Positions 35,051 through 47,840 of a stretch of 64,000 nt of DNA are shown one piece after another. The position numbers and the translations under genes were made by a program. The notes beneath the pieces were generated by a model that worked only from the letters and a program-made list of their open reading frames with translations, ran no database searches and was not told the DNA's origin. The DNA comes from Bombyx mori (taxonomy: Eukaryota; Arthropoda; Insecta; Lepidoptera; Bombycidae): contig NC_085132.1 of assembly GCF_030269925.1 (NCBI RefSeq), positions 3,184,501 through 3,248,500 on the forward strand, given 5' to 3'. Each line of letters starts with the position of its first letter. Within the stretch, counting starts at the first letter, position 1.

Positions 35051-35173
35051 GGTAGGCAGCGGCTTGGCTTTGCCCCTGGCATTGCTGACGTTCATGAGCG
35101 ACAGTGACCACTTAACATCAGGTGGGCCGTATGCTCGTCTGCCTACAACGGCAATAAAAAAAAAAAAAAAAAC
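35051..35173 (+). repeat. LINE 3'UTR fragment
   Basis: GGTAGGCAGCGGCTTGGC through CTACAACGGCAATAAA and a run of A. Same family as 18088-18205. Confidence 0.8.
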
Positions 35174-35174
35174 T

Positions 35175-36305
35175 ATGCTTCAAAAAATCTTATTAGGCTA
35201 GTGAGTGTTCTAATTTATTGCTCGAAAAACTAAGACTGTTTCCGGCAGACGTCAAGCTTGGTACCTATCTGGGTTTAAGTGGCTAAGGGCATCCAAACAT
35301 ACGATAAAACGAACTCCCGTCCTCTTTGCACATGACTAAGTCCCATTATTATACCTCTTCTTCCAAGCGGAAAACAAAAGTGGTTCACAATAAAACGAAT
35401 AGGGTGGTGCTAGCCACCGGTATAAAATATTACTAGTAAAATTAGGTAGTAATTAGGGGCGAATCTGGTAACGAGAAGTAATTAAGGGTAATAACATACT
35501 TCTACTACGGAAGCAATAATGAAATGTTAAGAAACGACTCCCTTGACCTTGAAAATTTAATAATGTACTTATAGAGAGATAGAAAAATGTTCAGTGTATA
35601 TTCACTTCCAAGGTTTAATGTTGTCAATAAATTAAAAATCTAAATCTTTCTTTTTCTTTCTTACCTTAACAAGCATGTGAATAATGATAGCATACTTTAT
35701 CTTGTGTGATTCTGTGAATCTGGATTCAAAGATGTCAGTGATTAGGTTGTATTTTGACTGGATTGGGTGAGCACTAGTCATTAAAACAATACCATACGAA
35801 GTTTCTTGTACATGGAATATAAAAATAAGCTAAATGAAGCCTAATGTTATAACAGATTTATATTCGCTTATAACTATGAAAGAATAACATTGTCTCGTGA
35901 AAAGGAAGCCACAAATTTGTTATATAGCAATATTACTGGTGGATTAATATTATAAGTGGTGTTTTGTTAGTCCACAGGGGAATTACTGCCGCGGAGGTAG
36001 CACATTTGCCGCTTTGCTGGGGCATGGCTGGGGCAGGTACTTTACATACATTTGGTAGGGTCTAGCCACTCAAAGTAAACTTGGATATGACCTCTGCTCA
36101 TTTCAACTAGAAACAATTGCCGACAGATATTTCGGCGACTCACGAGAATATAAAAGTTGTAAATATTGTAATAATATTATATTAGCTTAAAGCTCAGTAC
36201 GTGGTGTTAATTAGTCAGTTAACGATAAATATTGATTATTAATAACTCAGTTCGAAAGATAAGTCGCTAAAAATGCAGCTTAATTAACGATACTTTCCAT
36301 AAGTA
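35175..36305. other. Intergenic, nothing firm
   Basis: An ATTACTGGTGG motif at 35932 hints at an eroded Bm1, but the following sequence does not support it. Confidence 0.4.
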
Positions 36306-36312
36306 AAGAAAT

Positions 36313-37551
36313 ATGGGTTTGGGCATTCTTATCGATGAACAATTCGGATTCCGTACAAATCACTCATGCGTTCAACAGGTGCACCGCCTCACGGAGCACA
36401 TTCTTGTGGGGCTTAATCGACCAAAACCGTTATACACGGGAGCTCTCTTCTTCGACGTCGCAAAAGCGTTCGACAAAGTCTGGCACAATGGTTTGATTTT
36501 CAAACTATTCAACATGGGCGTGCCGGATAGTCTCGTGCTCATCATACGGGACTTCTTGTCGAACCGCTCTTTTCGATATCGAGTCGAGGGAACCCGCTCC
36601 TCCCCACGACCTCTCACAGCTGGAGTCCCGCAAGGCTCTGTCCTCTCACCCCTCCTATTTAGCTTATTCGTCAACGATATTCCCCGGTCGCCGCCGACCC
36701 ATTTAGCTTTATTCGCCGACGACACGACTGTTTACTATTCTAGTAGAAATAAGTCCCTAATCGCGAAGAAGCTTCAGAGCGCAGCCCTAGCCCTAGGACA
36801 GTGGTTCCGAAAATGGCGCATAGACATCAACCCAGCGAAAAGTACTGCGGTGCTATTTCAGAGGGGAAGCTCCACACGGATTTCCTCCCGGATTAGGAGG
36901 AGGAATCTCACACCCCCGATTACTCTCTTTAGACAACCCATACCCTGGGCCAGGAAGGTCAAGTACCTGGGCGTTACCCTGGATGCATCGATGACATTCC
37001 GCCCGCATATAAAATCAGTCCGTGACCGTGCCGCGTTTATTCTCGGTAGACTCTACCCCATGATCTGTAAGCGGAGTAAAATGTCCCTTCGGAACAAGGT
37101 GACACTTTACAAAACTTGCATAAGGCCCGTCATGACTTACGCGAGTGTGGTGTTCGCTCACGCGGCCCGCACACACATAGACACCCTCCAATCCCTACAA
37201 TCCCGCTTTTGCAGGTTAGCTGTAGGGGCTCCGTGGTTCGTGAGGAACGTTGACCTACACGACGACCTGGGCCTCGAATCAATTCGGAAATACATGAAGT
37301 CAGCGTCGGAACGATACTTCGATAAGGCTATGCGTCATGATAATCGCCTTATCGTTGCCGCCGCTGACTACTCCCCGAATCCTGATCATGCAGGAGCCAG
37401 TCACCGTCGACGCCCTAGACACGTCCTTACGGATCCATCAGATCCAATAACCTTTGCATTAGATGCCTTCAGCTCTAATACTAGGGGCAGGCTTAGGGAC
37501 CCCGGTAACCGTACTCGTCGAACTCGACAAAGAGGTCGACGTGCAACCTAA
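36313..37551 (+). CDS. Partial LINE ORF2: reverse transcriptase C-terminal two thirds
   Basis: An open frame of 412 codons. It contains FFDVAKAFDKVWH with the catalytic Asp48, AGVPQGSVLSPLLF at 103-116, and FADD at 134-137, the core reverse-transcriptase motifs of jockey-clade non-LTR elements. A thumb-like region with KYLGVTLD at about 217-224 and a basic RRR/RTRRTR C-terminus follow. The endonuclease and N-terminal RT motifs are missing through 5' truncation. The apparent start ATG lies within the host target duplication, so it is not the element's own start. The protein would not be competent alone. Confidence 0.88.
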   Translation: MGLGILIDEQFGFRTNHSCVQQVHRLTEHILVGLNRPKPLYTGALFFDVAKAFDKVWHNGLIFKLFNMGVPDSLVLIIRDFLSNRSFRYRVEGTRSSPRPLTAGVPQGSVLSPLLFSLFVNDIPRSPPTHLALFADDTTVYYSSRNKSLIAKKLQSAALALGQWFRKWRIDINPAKSTAVLFQRGSSTRISSRIRRRNLTPPITLFRQPIPWARKVKYLGVTLDASMTFRPHIKSVRDRAAFILGRLYPMICKRSKMSLRNKVTLYKTCIRPVMTYASVVFAHAARTHIDTLQSLQSRFCRLAVGAPWFVRNVDLHDDLGLESIRKYMKSASERYFDKAMRHDNRLIVAAADYSPNPDHAGASHRRRPRHVLTDPSDPITFALDAFSSNTRGRLRDPGNRTRRTRQRGRRAT

Positions 37552-37776
37552 CCTATGCATCAGCCCGCTGAGTTTCTCGCCGGATCTTCTCAGCGGGTCG
37601 CGATTCCGATCCGGTAGTAGATTCATTCGCGAAACAATTGCTCTTGAGTTGTTAGGTCTCCTTCGGAGGCGCTCGGGCAGTTGTTAGCAAATCCCACCCC
37701 TCTTGGCTGAGCCTTTGCTCGCCCACCTGTCCTGGTGAAACTGGAAAGGCCTTCGGGCCACCAGTAAACTTTCAAT

Positions 37777-37810
<34 letters not shown>
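36321..37810 (+). mobile_element. 5'-truncated jockey-clade LINE (BMC1-like), young
   Basis: Bounded by TATGGGTTT at 36312-36320 and again at 37811-37819, a target duplication possibly longer by the adjacent A bases. A run of about 33 A ends it. The 3'UTR (37561-37780) carries GAGTTTCTCGCCGGATCTTC and GGCCTTCGGGCCACC. The uninterrupted frame and long A-run argue for recent insertion. BMC1 identity is from recall. Confidence 0.88.
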
Positions 37811-37813
<3 letters not shown>

Positions 37814-37989
37814 GGGTTTCACACAGTAAGCTCATTGGAAATGAGAAGTTAATTTAAGAAAAGGTAAAAAAGAGAAGAATGTCTTAAGAAAATATACTTT
37901 TTTGACATACTACGTCAACCTTTCAAAACAAACTTTCAATATATTAATTTGATAATTAAAAAAAAAACAAGATTAAACCCACCATTAAA

Positions 37990-38145
37990 CTTTTATCATC
38001 ATCATTATCCTGCCCTTCTCCCAGTCACCTGGGATCGGCGCAACATGTTTGCTCCTTCCATACTCTTCTATCATATACCATTTCTTCGCTCACTCCCCTC
38101 CTACCCATATCGTCTTTCACACAATCCATCCATTTCTTTCTTCCT
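37990..38145 (-). repeat. RTE-type LINE 3' end
   Basis: CATCATCATTATCCTGCCCT, then CTCTTCTATCATATACC, TCGCTCACTCCCCTC and CACAATCCATCCATTTC, matching the 2267-2762 element. Confidence 0.75.
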
Positions 38146-38532
38146 AAACTTTTATCATATTAGTTATTTATTATTAATAAATTTTAATTGTGAATTATTG
38201 GAACTGAGTTATCTACTGATACAAATGTAATTTCCCATTACCCTATATGATAAGTACGTATAAACATAAATTGTAAAAATCTAGTCATTTTATTTACTTA
38301 AAAACTAAATAGCGATTAAGTATCGAATATCTTTTACGAATGAACAGTATTGTTATATGTAATTTGATTAATATTAGCTATAAAATTAATTATAATAATA
38401 TTAACTAATTATTAAATGTATACGTGAATGTGTGGTCGTTTAGGACTACAGAACTTGTGATATGGAAAATAATAAATATTTTCCGAGAGTTTCGCGTTGT
38501 TTTATTGAAAAGGCGAATAATATATAACGCAT

Positions 38533-38890
38533 TTTGAAGCCGTCACGACTTAACAGGTAAGACGCCCGCTTGTATGGAAGAGCTAATTTATCTAAGTAAA
38601 CAGTGTGGCGGGTAGCTATCATACAACGCAAGATATTTGACAGATGCCTGAATCTCGCTTACGACATTTTCAAGATAAGCTTGCATATATACAAGTTCCG
38701 AACAACAACATTCGGACCGTCGGTCTACCGAGCAGATATCACCCGCTCGGTGGAAGATCTTCCTTTCGTCGTTAAGCCTCCCAAACTGGTGACCCCGACG
38801 TAATGTGAACACGCAACCTCCCAAAAACAGTATGTGCCGTTCACGAATGACTTCCATGATGAAAGAATAACATCATGCATAATAACAGTA
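38533..38890 (+). repeat. Bm1-like SINE hosting a possible BEL/Pao leader
   Basis: 38533-38566 (GCCGTCACGACTTAACAGG) resembles a Bm1 head and 38826-38890 (TTCACGAATGACTTCCATGA) its continuation. The 38590-38825 stretch between them contains CTACCGAGCAG..ACCCGCTCGGTGGAAG and TGGTGACCCCGACG, which recall a BEL/Pao LTR end plus primer-binding region. No gag or pol is present. Confidence 0.45.
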
Positions 38891-39074
38891 GCATTACAGT
38901 CATATTACACATATATTACACAATTGAATACATTATTTCAATTTGTTTCTCCCACTATTTATACTACACAATTAAAAACCTGTATTAAAAACAGTTTGCA
39001 AATTAATTAAAATACATAAATAGCTCGATGTAAGGGTACACCTTTTAACGACAATAGGTTTATTTAAATAAGTT

Positions 39075-39308
39075 CACTGGTGGTAGGATCTCTTGTGAGT
39101 CCGCAAGGTATGTACCAACACCCTGCCTATTTCAGTCGTGAAGCAGTAATGCGTTTCGGTTTGAAGGATGGGGCAGCTGTTGTAACTATACTGAGGCCTC
39201 ACATCTCAAGATGGGTAGCGACATTTACGTTGTAGATGTCTATGGGCTCCAGTACTTAACACCAGGTGGGCTGTGAGCTCGTCCACACATCTAAGCAATA
39301 CAAAAAAA
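39075..39308 (+). repeat. Bm1 SINE
   Basis: CACTGGTGGTAGGATCTCTT through GCAATACAAAAAAAG with small deletions. Confidence 0.9.
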
Positions 39309-39309
39309 G

Positions 39310-41865
39310 TCAAGATAAAAATATCGCTCCGGTGCGGCTTAATAAAAAGTCACCTCGAGTTGCTGGTACCGGTATGACGATGCCTTATGAACAAGATATT
39401 CTGTCGTATTCTTTATTTTACAAACAATTTTCCATTAAATATTGATTTTGTGGTTCATAAGCGCAATTATTTTAAGCGAGACTTAAGAAGAGTCCTCAGT
39501 AGACACTTAAATAGTACTTCTATCTGAATGTATAGTACTTCTATCACAGTATGAATGCCACCACCCACCTTGGGGCATGAGGTCTAAGTCTTATTTGTCT
39601 AGCACAACTAATAAACACAAGTAAATATGCCCAACCCCCAATGAAGGGATATTCTATCCCCCAACTCTACCCATGAAGGGTAGAATCTTGCGATCACTAG
39701 AGTTTTTGATATTATTCGAATTTTATTAGAGTGCGAGATGAATTGAAATTAAGTGCAATTAAAACTTCATCTATCGACCCAACGAAAGAACATCCTAGTT
39801 TTTTTAAACAACTTTTTAAAACCGTAGCGCGTCCTAATCCAATTTCTCATTTTATATCCATAATTTATATAATTTCAAACCCATTATAAATCACGACACG
39901 GCATTGCTTCATCGGATATTTTTTTTCGTTGTATTTCATTCGTTCACGAATGATTGATGCTTCCCAGAAATCCTGGTATGATAATTTCATAAATCGCGAT
40001 GACGTAAATCAATGCTGACACGGACGGAATAGATGTTTCAGTCTATTTTCTTTTTTTTTTACGTAAAAGTACATAAATATATAAATATGAGTGATTATAA
40101 CCTTGAAATTAATCATTGTATCTGCTGTTCACCGAATTAAAAATTAGAACCACATAACAGCTAGTTATTAATGCAAATGACCAAGGAAATCAAAGTCGAA
40201 ACTATTATTGGATTTTTATAAGTATTGCATATCATCTTGCTTGGTTCTATCGCAAATGAGTCAGGTTTTAAAGCTATGACCGCTGTTACCGCTGTAACAC
40301 AATTTGTCGGACCTGGCTTTGTGGCTCTTGAGCTATTCTGGCCATATAAAGGAATAATAAATAAACAATATCAATGTAATAACCATACTATGAAGTATCA
40401 TATTTATTCGAACAACGTCAAAATTAGACACACATCAATTTTAATCCAAGTGAATTGAATTCTTTCAAATTCTATATAATTATTTTTGAACATAATTTGG
40501 GATACTGATGATTCCACAAAATCCTTATGATAAATTACCCCTACTAGATTGTCAATAAAAGGCAAAGAAAAGGTTTTCTTACGGTTATTTCATAGCACAA
40601 GCGCTTTAACATGCTATAAAAGAAGGATTTTATCAGTATTTGCGAATGAAATTATTTTTTGCAGAGTGGATTCTGAAGAATTACCAAAAAAACATCTGAC
40701 GGTAATATTATACCTTAAAATCACGCAATAGAAACAAGACTGATTCATTCAAGGACACAAATCGGAAAAGATAACTATCATAAAATGACAATCTAAACTG
40801 AACTATGCCAGAGCTAGAGTTTCAAAGTGATCAATAATCTAACAACAATTAGAAATAAAAACTATCCAGGAAAAACTATCGCTAGTGCATGTCATCGAGT
40901 TTCAGTGACAGCACCCAAAACTTAGAGAGGAAGAGGTTATATAGATTTTAGATAGTTAAATAATAGGATTTATCAAACATAAATACTGGAAAAAGTTTGA
41001 ACCCATCGTAGGACCATCATCCGTTGAAAACCATTATCTTTTGTCAACCTCACTCTTTCTCGAGACATCTATTATGTGTCACAAACTGGGCTAAATAAAT
41101 GATCCAATCTTTAGGTACTGTGCGAAATAAGGCCCTTTATAGATTATTTGCCAATAGTGATACTCAATATAGATGCTAGTCATTTGGGACAGTCACAGTA
41201 TATTAACTTGGATTGCCTGGCCGATTTCTTAGTGCAGGGTTGGTTGGACCTCTAATTGCTTAGTTAAAATTGAATTATTTTATTAGAACTACACACCATA
41301 GCTTTCAATCACTGGCGTGTGTATCGATGTAGGCATAAACTATATTTAGACTATACTTAAGACATAAACTATACTTCGATCTTGTTGAATATAATACTAA
41401 TACTATCGGCGAACACATCTCGTTCCAACAGGAAACTAAGGTTAGTGATAAGTGTGAACTAACTAATTATTGGTACCAAAAAAGCTGTTCATAAATTCTG
41501 GCCTCTCACTTTTTTTTTAAAACTCACACATACACATATATCTTAATTTTTTTTACATCAAGTTCAGTATTGTGTGTGCGAAAGTGTAAAGTGGAAAATA
41601 TGGTTGTATTTTTCATATGTTCGGCTTCGGATTTCAAGTCTAATAGTAAATTTAAAAATAGATAAAGATTTTTGAAACTGTGAGTTAATATTAAGGTGTC
41701 CATCGCAAAAAAGAAAAGAGATAGGGATCTGAACGAAAATAATAGAAAACAATCTGTAATAGTCTGAAAATAGTCTGTGTTTCGTAAAAGCAAATTTCAT
41801 GCCTCTCTAAAGCCTTTCATTGTATCTTATACTACTAGTTTTAGTTGCAATCTATATTTTTAAAT
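39310..41865. other. Intergenic, no gene recognised
   Basis: AT-rich with scattered short frames. A CACCACCCACCTTGGGGCAT patch at 39560 may be an eroded Bm1 scrap. Confidence 0.45.
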
Positions 41866-41869
41866 AATA

Positions 41870-42114
41870 CTAGCTGACCCGGCAGACTTCGTAGTGCCTC
41901 AATCGATAAATAAAAGGCACATCAAGGGGACACATGAAAGAAAAAACAAAATTGTTTGTTTTTATATAATTCCAAGCTTTTTTATATTTTTTCACATTTT
42001 AAACCTTCCCTGGACTTCCACAAATAATTCAAGACCAGAATTAGCCAAATCGGTCCAGCCATTCTCGAGATTTAGCGAGACTAACGAACAGCGATTCATT
42101 TTTATATATAGAGA
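41870..42114 (-). mobile_element. Non-autonomous Helitron (sister of 13227-13518)
   Basis: The minus strand starts TCTCTATATATAAAAATGAA and ends GCCGGGTCAGCTAG, flanked by A and T. An internal deletion of about 45 bp relative to the 13227 copy is visible near 41920. Confidence 0.82.
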
Positions 42115-42117
42115 TTG

Positions 42118-44450
42118 TAACTCTGCTTATACAATAAGAGCTAGTGGATTAGTCTTTACTCTAATCAGTTATCATTCTAATGAATCAGACACCTCAACGT
42201 GTTTTACGTTTCACAAAAATACCCAAAGAACCTTCAATTGAAACAGCTTTATAACAATTCCAACCCTGTCCAGAACTATTTATTGTAAGCTTGACAAGAA
42301 AATCCCTATTGTGTTGAAAGATAAAAACCATTCGCAAAAAAACATTATTTAAGAAATGAATGTTAGGATCAACGATTATCTCAATGCTTTTTTGTTATGA
42401 CAGGCTTTTTATATGGACGCCCTCAGAATATTTGTCTGCTGGATTCTTTTACTGAATTCTGTAAGTCTGATATAATGGTTGTTTTCAATTATGTTATTTA
42501 TTCTGCCCCGAAAATTACCAATGGCGCTTATTTTAAACGGCTACTGAAGCCAATAAGCAACAAAACTTGGATGTTGTGACAGTTTTATGTGGTTGTCTAT
42601 GCGCACAAAAACTACCAAAAAAAAGAAATTGGTCAACGAGCACTACTGCAACCGCACCGACACTTCTCTCGCAGCAACCTTACGCACAACACCTGTGTAC
42701 CTGTATATTGTCACGGCCGTTATTTCAAATATAATTTGGAAGGAAAAATAAAATATTCATTTCATCTGTACACCACTGCTTGCCTCCTCTTCCTTGCCAA
42801 CAGTGGTCAATCTTAAGATTTGATATCCGGAATGCGTGAGAGTATTTTAGTAGAATCATAAATAATATTAGCACATAATAGTTTGGAACCATCAATAAAT
42901 TTTAATTGGTGACTTCATAGTAAAAGTGTTGTTTCTCTTGAATCTTTAAAAAAAAAGCATCATATGCCATTTGCTATTGTATAGGGCGATCGCCTTATAG
43001 CGAACAATGTAAACAATCGTCTTGTCGACGGCGTCAAAGGCCCCTAATAGCCGATATTTATCTGTAAAAGACACTGCTACGAGTCCCTCCAATATACCTA
43101 ACCTTTAGATTTTATGTTAAAGCATGTAGCGATTTTGTTGTTTCATTAATATTGATTGTGATTATGTTGGTGAAGTTGACGTGAGTTGAATATTCTCTAC
43201 TTCTCTGGATAGTTTTACAATGAAATCACGAGTGTGTTCAATGAATTTTTCCCTCATCATTTTTACGCACATCGATGATAAATGAGCCTAGATATGACCA
43301 TTTTACCATTGGAATGTTAATTAAGATAAGGATTTCAAAAACATAACAAAACTGGTAATCCTTCTCAGCAAACCAAAACCTGTGATTGGCCAAAACAATT
43401 AACCCAAAATTGTTAGCCGTTTAAGAATTGTACCCACTGCCCTGCAAAAGCTATCTCGTCCCTTTTGGTGACTGACATTAGAGACAAAAAGGGCCCAACT
43501 GTCGAAGTCAGGCAAATTTCTTCCACATAACGGATAAGCCTACTTATGTACCCGATTATCCTCAGGATCAAGCACTGAATTCTGCTAAGAAAAAAGTGTA
43601 ACCGTGGATTTATGAAAAGGGTTAAGGTATTAAGATTGAAACTGGAGTCGAGTTGTAGAGTGTTCTGATAGATTACGACAACTTTTATTTTACTCTTCAT
43701 ATTTTTATAATAGATTTCCATAAGTTTCGTAAAAAAATCACATTTAAAAATACCTTTGTGTTTTATTATTAATTATAATGGATGGTTTCGTTTCACTCTT
43801 CTTCTTCTAGACCTTAAGTAGCACTAATTCTTATACCCCCAGGTCAGTTCCAGTTTTATGATTACAGTACCTTGCAAATGACGATGGAAACGATAGGCCT
43901 AAGATCGGACAATAGAAAAGTAAATAGTGGTAGGACTTAGTTAAATAAGAGTGAAAATTGAGGACAGACGCATAATAGGTAAGTAATATGTAAAGATGAC
44001 AAGCAGAGTCATATCGTCAGAGTAACAAATGCAAGTTATCATTTTTTGCCTTTCCGTTTTGTATCTTATCAGCGTTGATGGGCAAATGAAACCAGACACC
44101 ACTGAGGGTATTTGCGATTACTGAAGCTCGAACCCGTAACGTGAATACCATTTTTGACTTTGATCTTGACCTTCCGGAAGGTTGGAGTCAAATGCGATCA
44201 CATAAAATAAATCTCTTTGCCGATATCAGGGTTATCCAGCACCCACTTTTTATTGGTAATAGGGCCTTAAAGTTGTGACAGGAGGATGCGTTCCGGCCTA
44301 AAGGGTGTGACAGTCATTCATATTGAGCCAATTGTGACTTAGGTCTCATGTTTGTAACTATTATTGAAGTGATATTTACAACGTATCTTAGTGTCGATTT
44401 ACCCATGTTTTGAAATTGTGATCATCTTGTTAACACAACTACAATAAAAA
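42118..44450. other. Intergenic, no gene recognised
   Basis: No coding motif. 42985-43050 contains GGGCGATCGCCTTATAGCG of unknown origin. Confidence 0.45.
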
Positions 44451-44455
44451 CAGTG

Positions 44456-44526
44456 ATGCCTATGGACTCCTGTAACCACTTAGTGCTAGATGAAACGTGA
44501 GCTCATTCGCCCGTCTAAAGAATAAA
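44456..44526 (+). repeat. Bm1 3' scrap
   Basis: TGCCTATGGACTCCTGTAAC, then AAACGTGAGCTCATTCGCCC and AGAATAAAC. Confidence 0.6.
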
Positions 44527-45065
44527 CCAAAAATATTTCAAAGGTTACGGGGTAGGTGCCGGATGATCTTTCATCTCTCCGTGGATTAGCAGTGGCAGAT
44601 CCTTGTGGAAATGAGTTCCCTATATAAACCGCCAAGGGTGATTTCAAAAAAAAATCCAACCACGTCCTACCACCAATACTTTCACTATCTCCAAAATACA
44701 GAACCATAACTCAAGTTTGATAATGGTTGATATTTGAAATTGTATTTGGTATTGTAGTTTCCATCAAACTCATCTAACAAAGCTATCCAGTAGTTTTGTG
44801 GCGTCAATTCAACAAAGTACACGAAATCGACGACTCGATCCTGTTTACCATATTAAAAACTTGCAGATCACTTTCTCGCACAATACAAAACTAGTTGGAA
44901 CGGAGCCAGCGTTCGCTTCCGTGCCTTCATTGTGTGGATATTGACAGAAGGGTATTTATTAATTCAATAGTCAACTCCGATAATGCAGATACAAGAACCA
45001 AATGTGGGAAACGAACGCTTATGAGGATTACAAAATTTGTGTTTGCCCTAACAATTTCTTTGAGA

Positions 45066-45260
45066 GAGAGAAAGAGAGAGAGAGTATTCTTTATTCTACA
45101 CCAAAAAAAACAAATAAACAGTGCGATACATTAAACACAAAAAAGTACAATTGGCGGTCTTATCGCTAAGAACGATCTCATCCAGAGAACCATCAGGTGG
45201 ACAAGAATCATTTGGAAACGAACTACGCGCGGTGTTCCAATCCAGTGAAATACATAAGCA
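45066..45260 (-). repeat. LINE 3'UTR with adjoining GA tract
   Basis: In reverse it reads CATCCAGAGAAC-type complement, GCGATAAGACCGCC and GGTGTAGAATAAAG, a LINE-type 3' end also present at 61487-61532. A GA microsatellite lies at 45060-45084. Confidence 0.55.
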
Positions 45261-45320
45261 TATATGTACACATACATATACATATACATACATACATATA
45301 TCCGTAAATATACATACAAT
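45255..45320. repeat. CATA/TACA microsatellite
   Basis: Repeated ACATACATATAC units. It generates tyrosine-rich accidental frames on the minus strand. Confidence 0.8.
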
Positions 45321-45869
45321 TAATACACAATGTATTATAATATAAAAATACTTATAATTTTTTTTTTTTAAATATTTATTTTGCCATGGATTATTGGCTA
45401 AAATCAAATTTGAAACATTAGGAATACGAGTAAATAAAAAACCTGCCAACACCAAGTGATTCTAGTCTCATTTGGCCATTTTCAGCAAAGAAAAATATTT
45501 GGTTTTGAGTTTATCTAAATTATACCTTCTTTGATTTTAGGTACTCTTTCCTTGATTTTAGGTACTAAGATTAAAATGACCAAGCGCTGAATATTAGGGC
45601 ACCAACAAGTACCCACAACTTCTCTTAAGTATTATAAGTGGCGTTTTCATGAGAAACGTTCATAAATTACCGACTAATTCTCTTCAAATACGCACTGCGT
45701 TCCACGCCATTAGACTGGTAAAAGACTTCTTAACTTTTTTCTTCCTTTTACACAAACTTAGAAATTCCTCAATGAGTTCTCCTCGCAAGGATGTGGCTAT
45801 GTTCCAAGCGGGAAAAATCTCCAGCTCCTTATTAATAAATTTTCATGAAATGTAACAAAAGCTTGGCTT

Positions 45870-46110
45870 TTTGCTTACACGGTTGAATTAGACCAAGGCC
45901 ACTTGGCGTTAAGTAGCCACTAGAGCCTATGGAGGTCATCAACGTAAATATGCCCTCACTCATCATGAAACATGAGCTTTAAATCTGAATTATATAGTTT
46001 AACAGCTGTACCACCCTTCAAACCGGAAAGCATTACTGCCTTCTCAACAGAAATATAATGCCCTACCACCAGCAATTACGCAAATCAGACTTTAATTTCT
46101 TTATCGTGGA
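45870..46110 (-). repeat. Decayed Bm1 SINE
   Basis: CCACTTGGCGTTAAGTAGCC, CCACCCTTCAAACCGGAAAG and CCTACCACCAGCAATTACGC are in order, continuing a little toward the head. Confidence 0.8.
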
Positions 46111-46235
46111 AGTCGTTCCTGTGAGCATGTCAAAAAACAATATTTATTGTCATAAATATATAAAATTAATTTGAAATATTTCACAGTACGATCTGGATAA
46201 TATTGTTCTTAAGTTTCCAAATTTATTATGTTTGT

Positions 46236-46440
46236 TTTTTTTTTTTTTTATTGCCCCTGTAGGCAGACGAGCATACGGCCCACCTGATGGTGAGTGGTTA
46301 CCGTCGCCCATGGACTTCGGCAATGCCAGGGGCAGAGCCGCTGCCTACCGCTTAATACTCTCCACAAGCCTCTTTTGAAGAAGGACATGTCATAGCGCTC
46401 GGGATACACCGTGGAGGGGATCTCATTCCATAGCCGGAAT
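46236..46440 (-). mobile_element. LINE 3' fragment
   Basis: T-run, TAGGCAGACGAGCATACGGC, CTGCCTACCGCTTAATACTC, GACATGTCATAGCGCTCGGG. It covers the 3'UTR plus the last part of ORF2, cut at CATAGCCGGAAT. Confidence 0.82.
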
Positions 46441-46914
46441 TTAGTTTTAGTAGCACCTTATTAGTTAAAAGAAAGTACTAGTGCTTCGATTTATAATTGT
46501 AATTGAAACAGCTACTACAGACGCTTGCGAGACGCCTCTTCCTATAGGTGAAGAATGGAACGTAAAAAAACTTTGTAAAAAACATAAAACTTTCTCACAA
46601 TAACGAGTAATGGTCCGTGAAAAGCGAAAAACGTCTAACATTCTCAGTGTGATTGCTACAAAAAAAACCAAAAAGATTTAGAGGCGGTTCGGACTGGAGA
46701 GATGTCTGGTTATTTAAGAGAAAGCTAAAGTTTGCATAGACAATACAGCATGCATAGTATAAAAGTCAAGCAATTATAGTAAATCGTCAATAAGAGGAAT
46801 CGTGATACCATTTATTCTAAAACAAAATGTATTTGATGCGTTTTCTGAATGAGTTTCACTACCAATAGTTCGACATGTCATTATTAATACATATGTACAT
46901 ACGAGGTAGGTAGT

Positions 46915-47015
46915 AACGGTAGGCAGCGGCTAGGCTATGCCTCTGGGATTGTTGAAGTTCATGGGCAACGATGACCACTCATCATCAGGTGAGCCGTATA
47001 AGGGCGATAAAAAAA
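46915..47015 (+). repeat. LINE 3'UTR fragment
   Basis: GGTAGGCAGCGGCTAGGCTA, GTTCATGGGCAACGATGACC, ending GGGCGATAAAAAAA. The GCTCGTCTGCCTAC stretch is deleted. Confidence 0.75.
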
Positions 47016-47617
47016 TTAACTAAATCTTTGTTTCAAAGAATAATTATGTAGTTTATTACAAGAAATAAAACTTTCGATATTATATTTTATTTGATTTAGG
47101 GACTTTCCTCCTTAATGTTGGTTAATAGATTTACTTAGGGGTCTATGTAAACAGAGCATTCTCATTTTTCGCTTTGTCCTCGATATAAAGAGAAACCAGA
47201 TGAGATAAAAATATTATGAATTGGTGTACTGTGAGCCCGTTCAACTATGAATGGAATGAAAAGATTATGAAAAGGCCAAACATCCACAACACAAAGACAA
47301 AATTGTCGAGGTAGATTAGGCAACGTCTTGGTAATAGTATGTTCCAGAACTTCCTTCGACTGCAAAAAGCGTTATTCATATCAACGACAACCACGGATAC
47401 AGCATCTTGGAGGCCAGTTTATGCGCGCGAGCCAACCCTAACTTCAGTCTTCTTTAGGGATGGCAGTACTTAGATTGATCATTTAACGTTTTAAATTTTA
47501 AGTTAAAATCTCTAATGAACTGGTATAATTAAAACTATTCGTTAGATATTAATTATGTGTTTTTTTCGTTATTGTGGCTATCCTACCCAATATTACAATA
47601 TCCAACACAATATATAT

Positions 47618-47840
47618 ATATATTTTTATTGCTTGGATGAATGGACGAGCTCACAGCCCACCTGGTTACTGGAGCCCATAGACATCTACAACGTAAATGC
47701 GCTACCCATCTTGAGATATAAGTTCTAAGGTCTCAAGTATAGTTACAACGGCTGCCCCATCCTTCAAACCGAAACGCATTACTGCGTCACGGAACAAATA
47801 GGCAGGCTGGTGGTACCTACCTGCGCGGACTCACAAAACT
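47618..47840 (-). repeat. Bm1 SINE
   Basis: TTTTTATTGCTTGGATGAAT through GCGCGGACTCACAAAA. Preceded by a TA-repeat at about 47601-47616. Confidence 0.9.

Noticed and set aside
35932..36060. Eroded Bm1
   Set aside because: Only the ATTACTGGTGG start matches; later Bm1 landmarks are absent.
41894..42241. 115-codon plus-strand frame
   Set aside because: Most of it is the antisense of a Helitron; no conserved motif.
45096..45455. Tyrosine-rich minus-strand frames
   Set aside because: They come from a CATA microsatellite and a LINE 3' tail.
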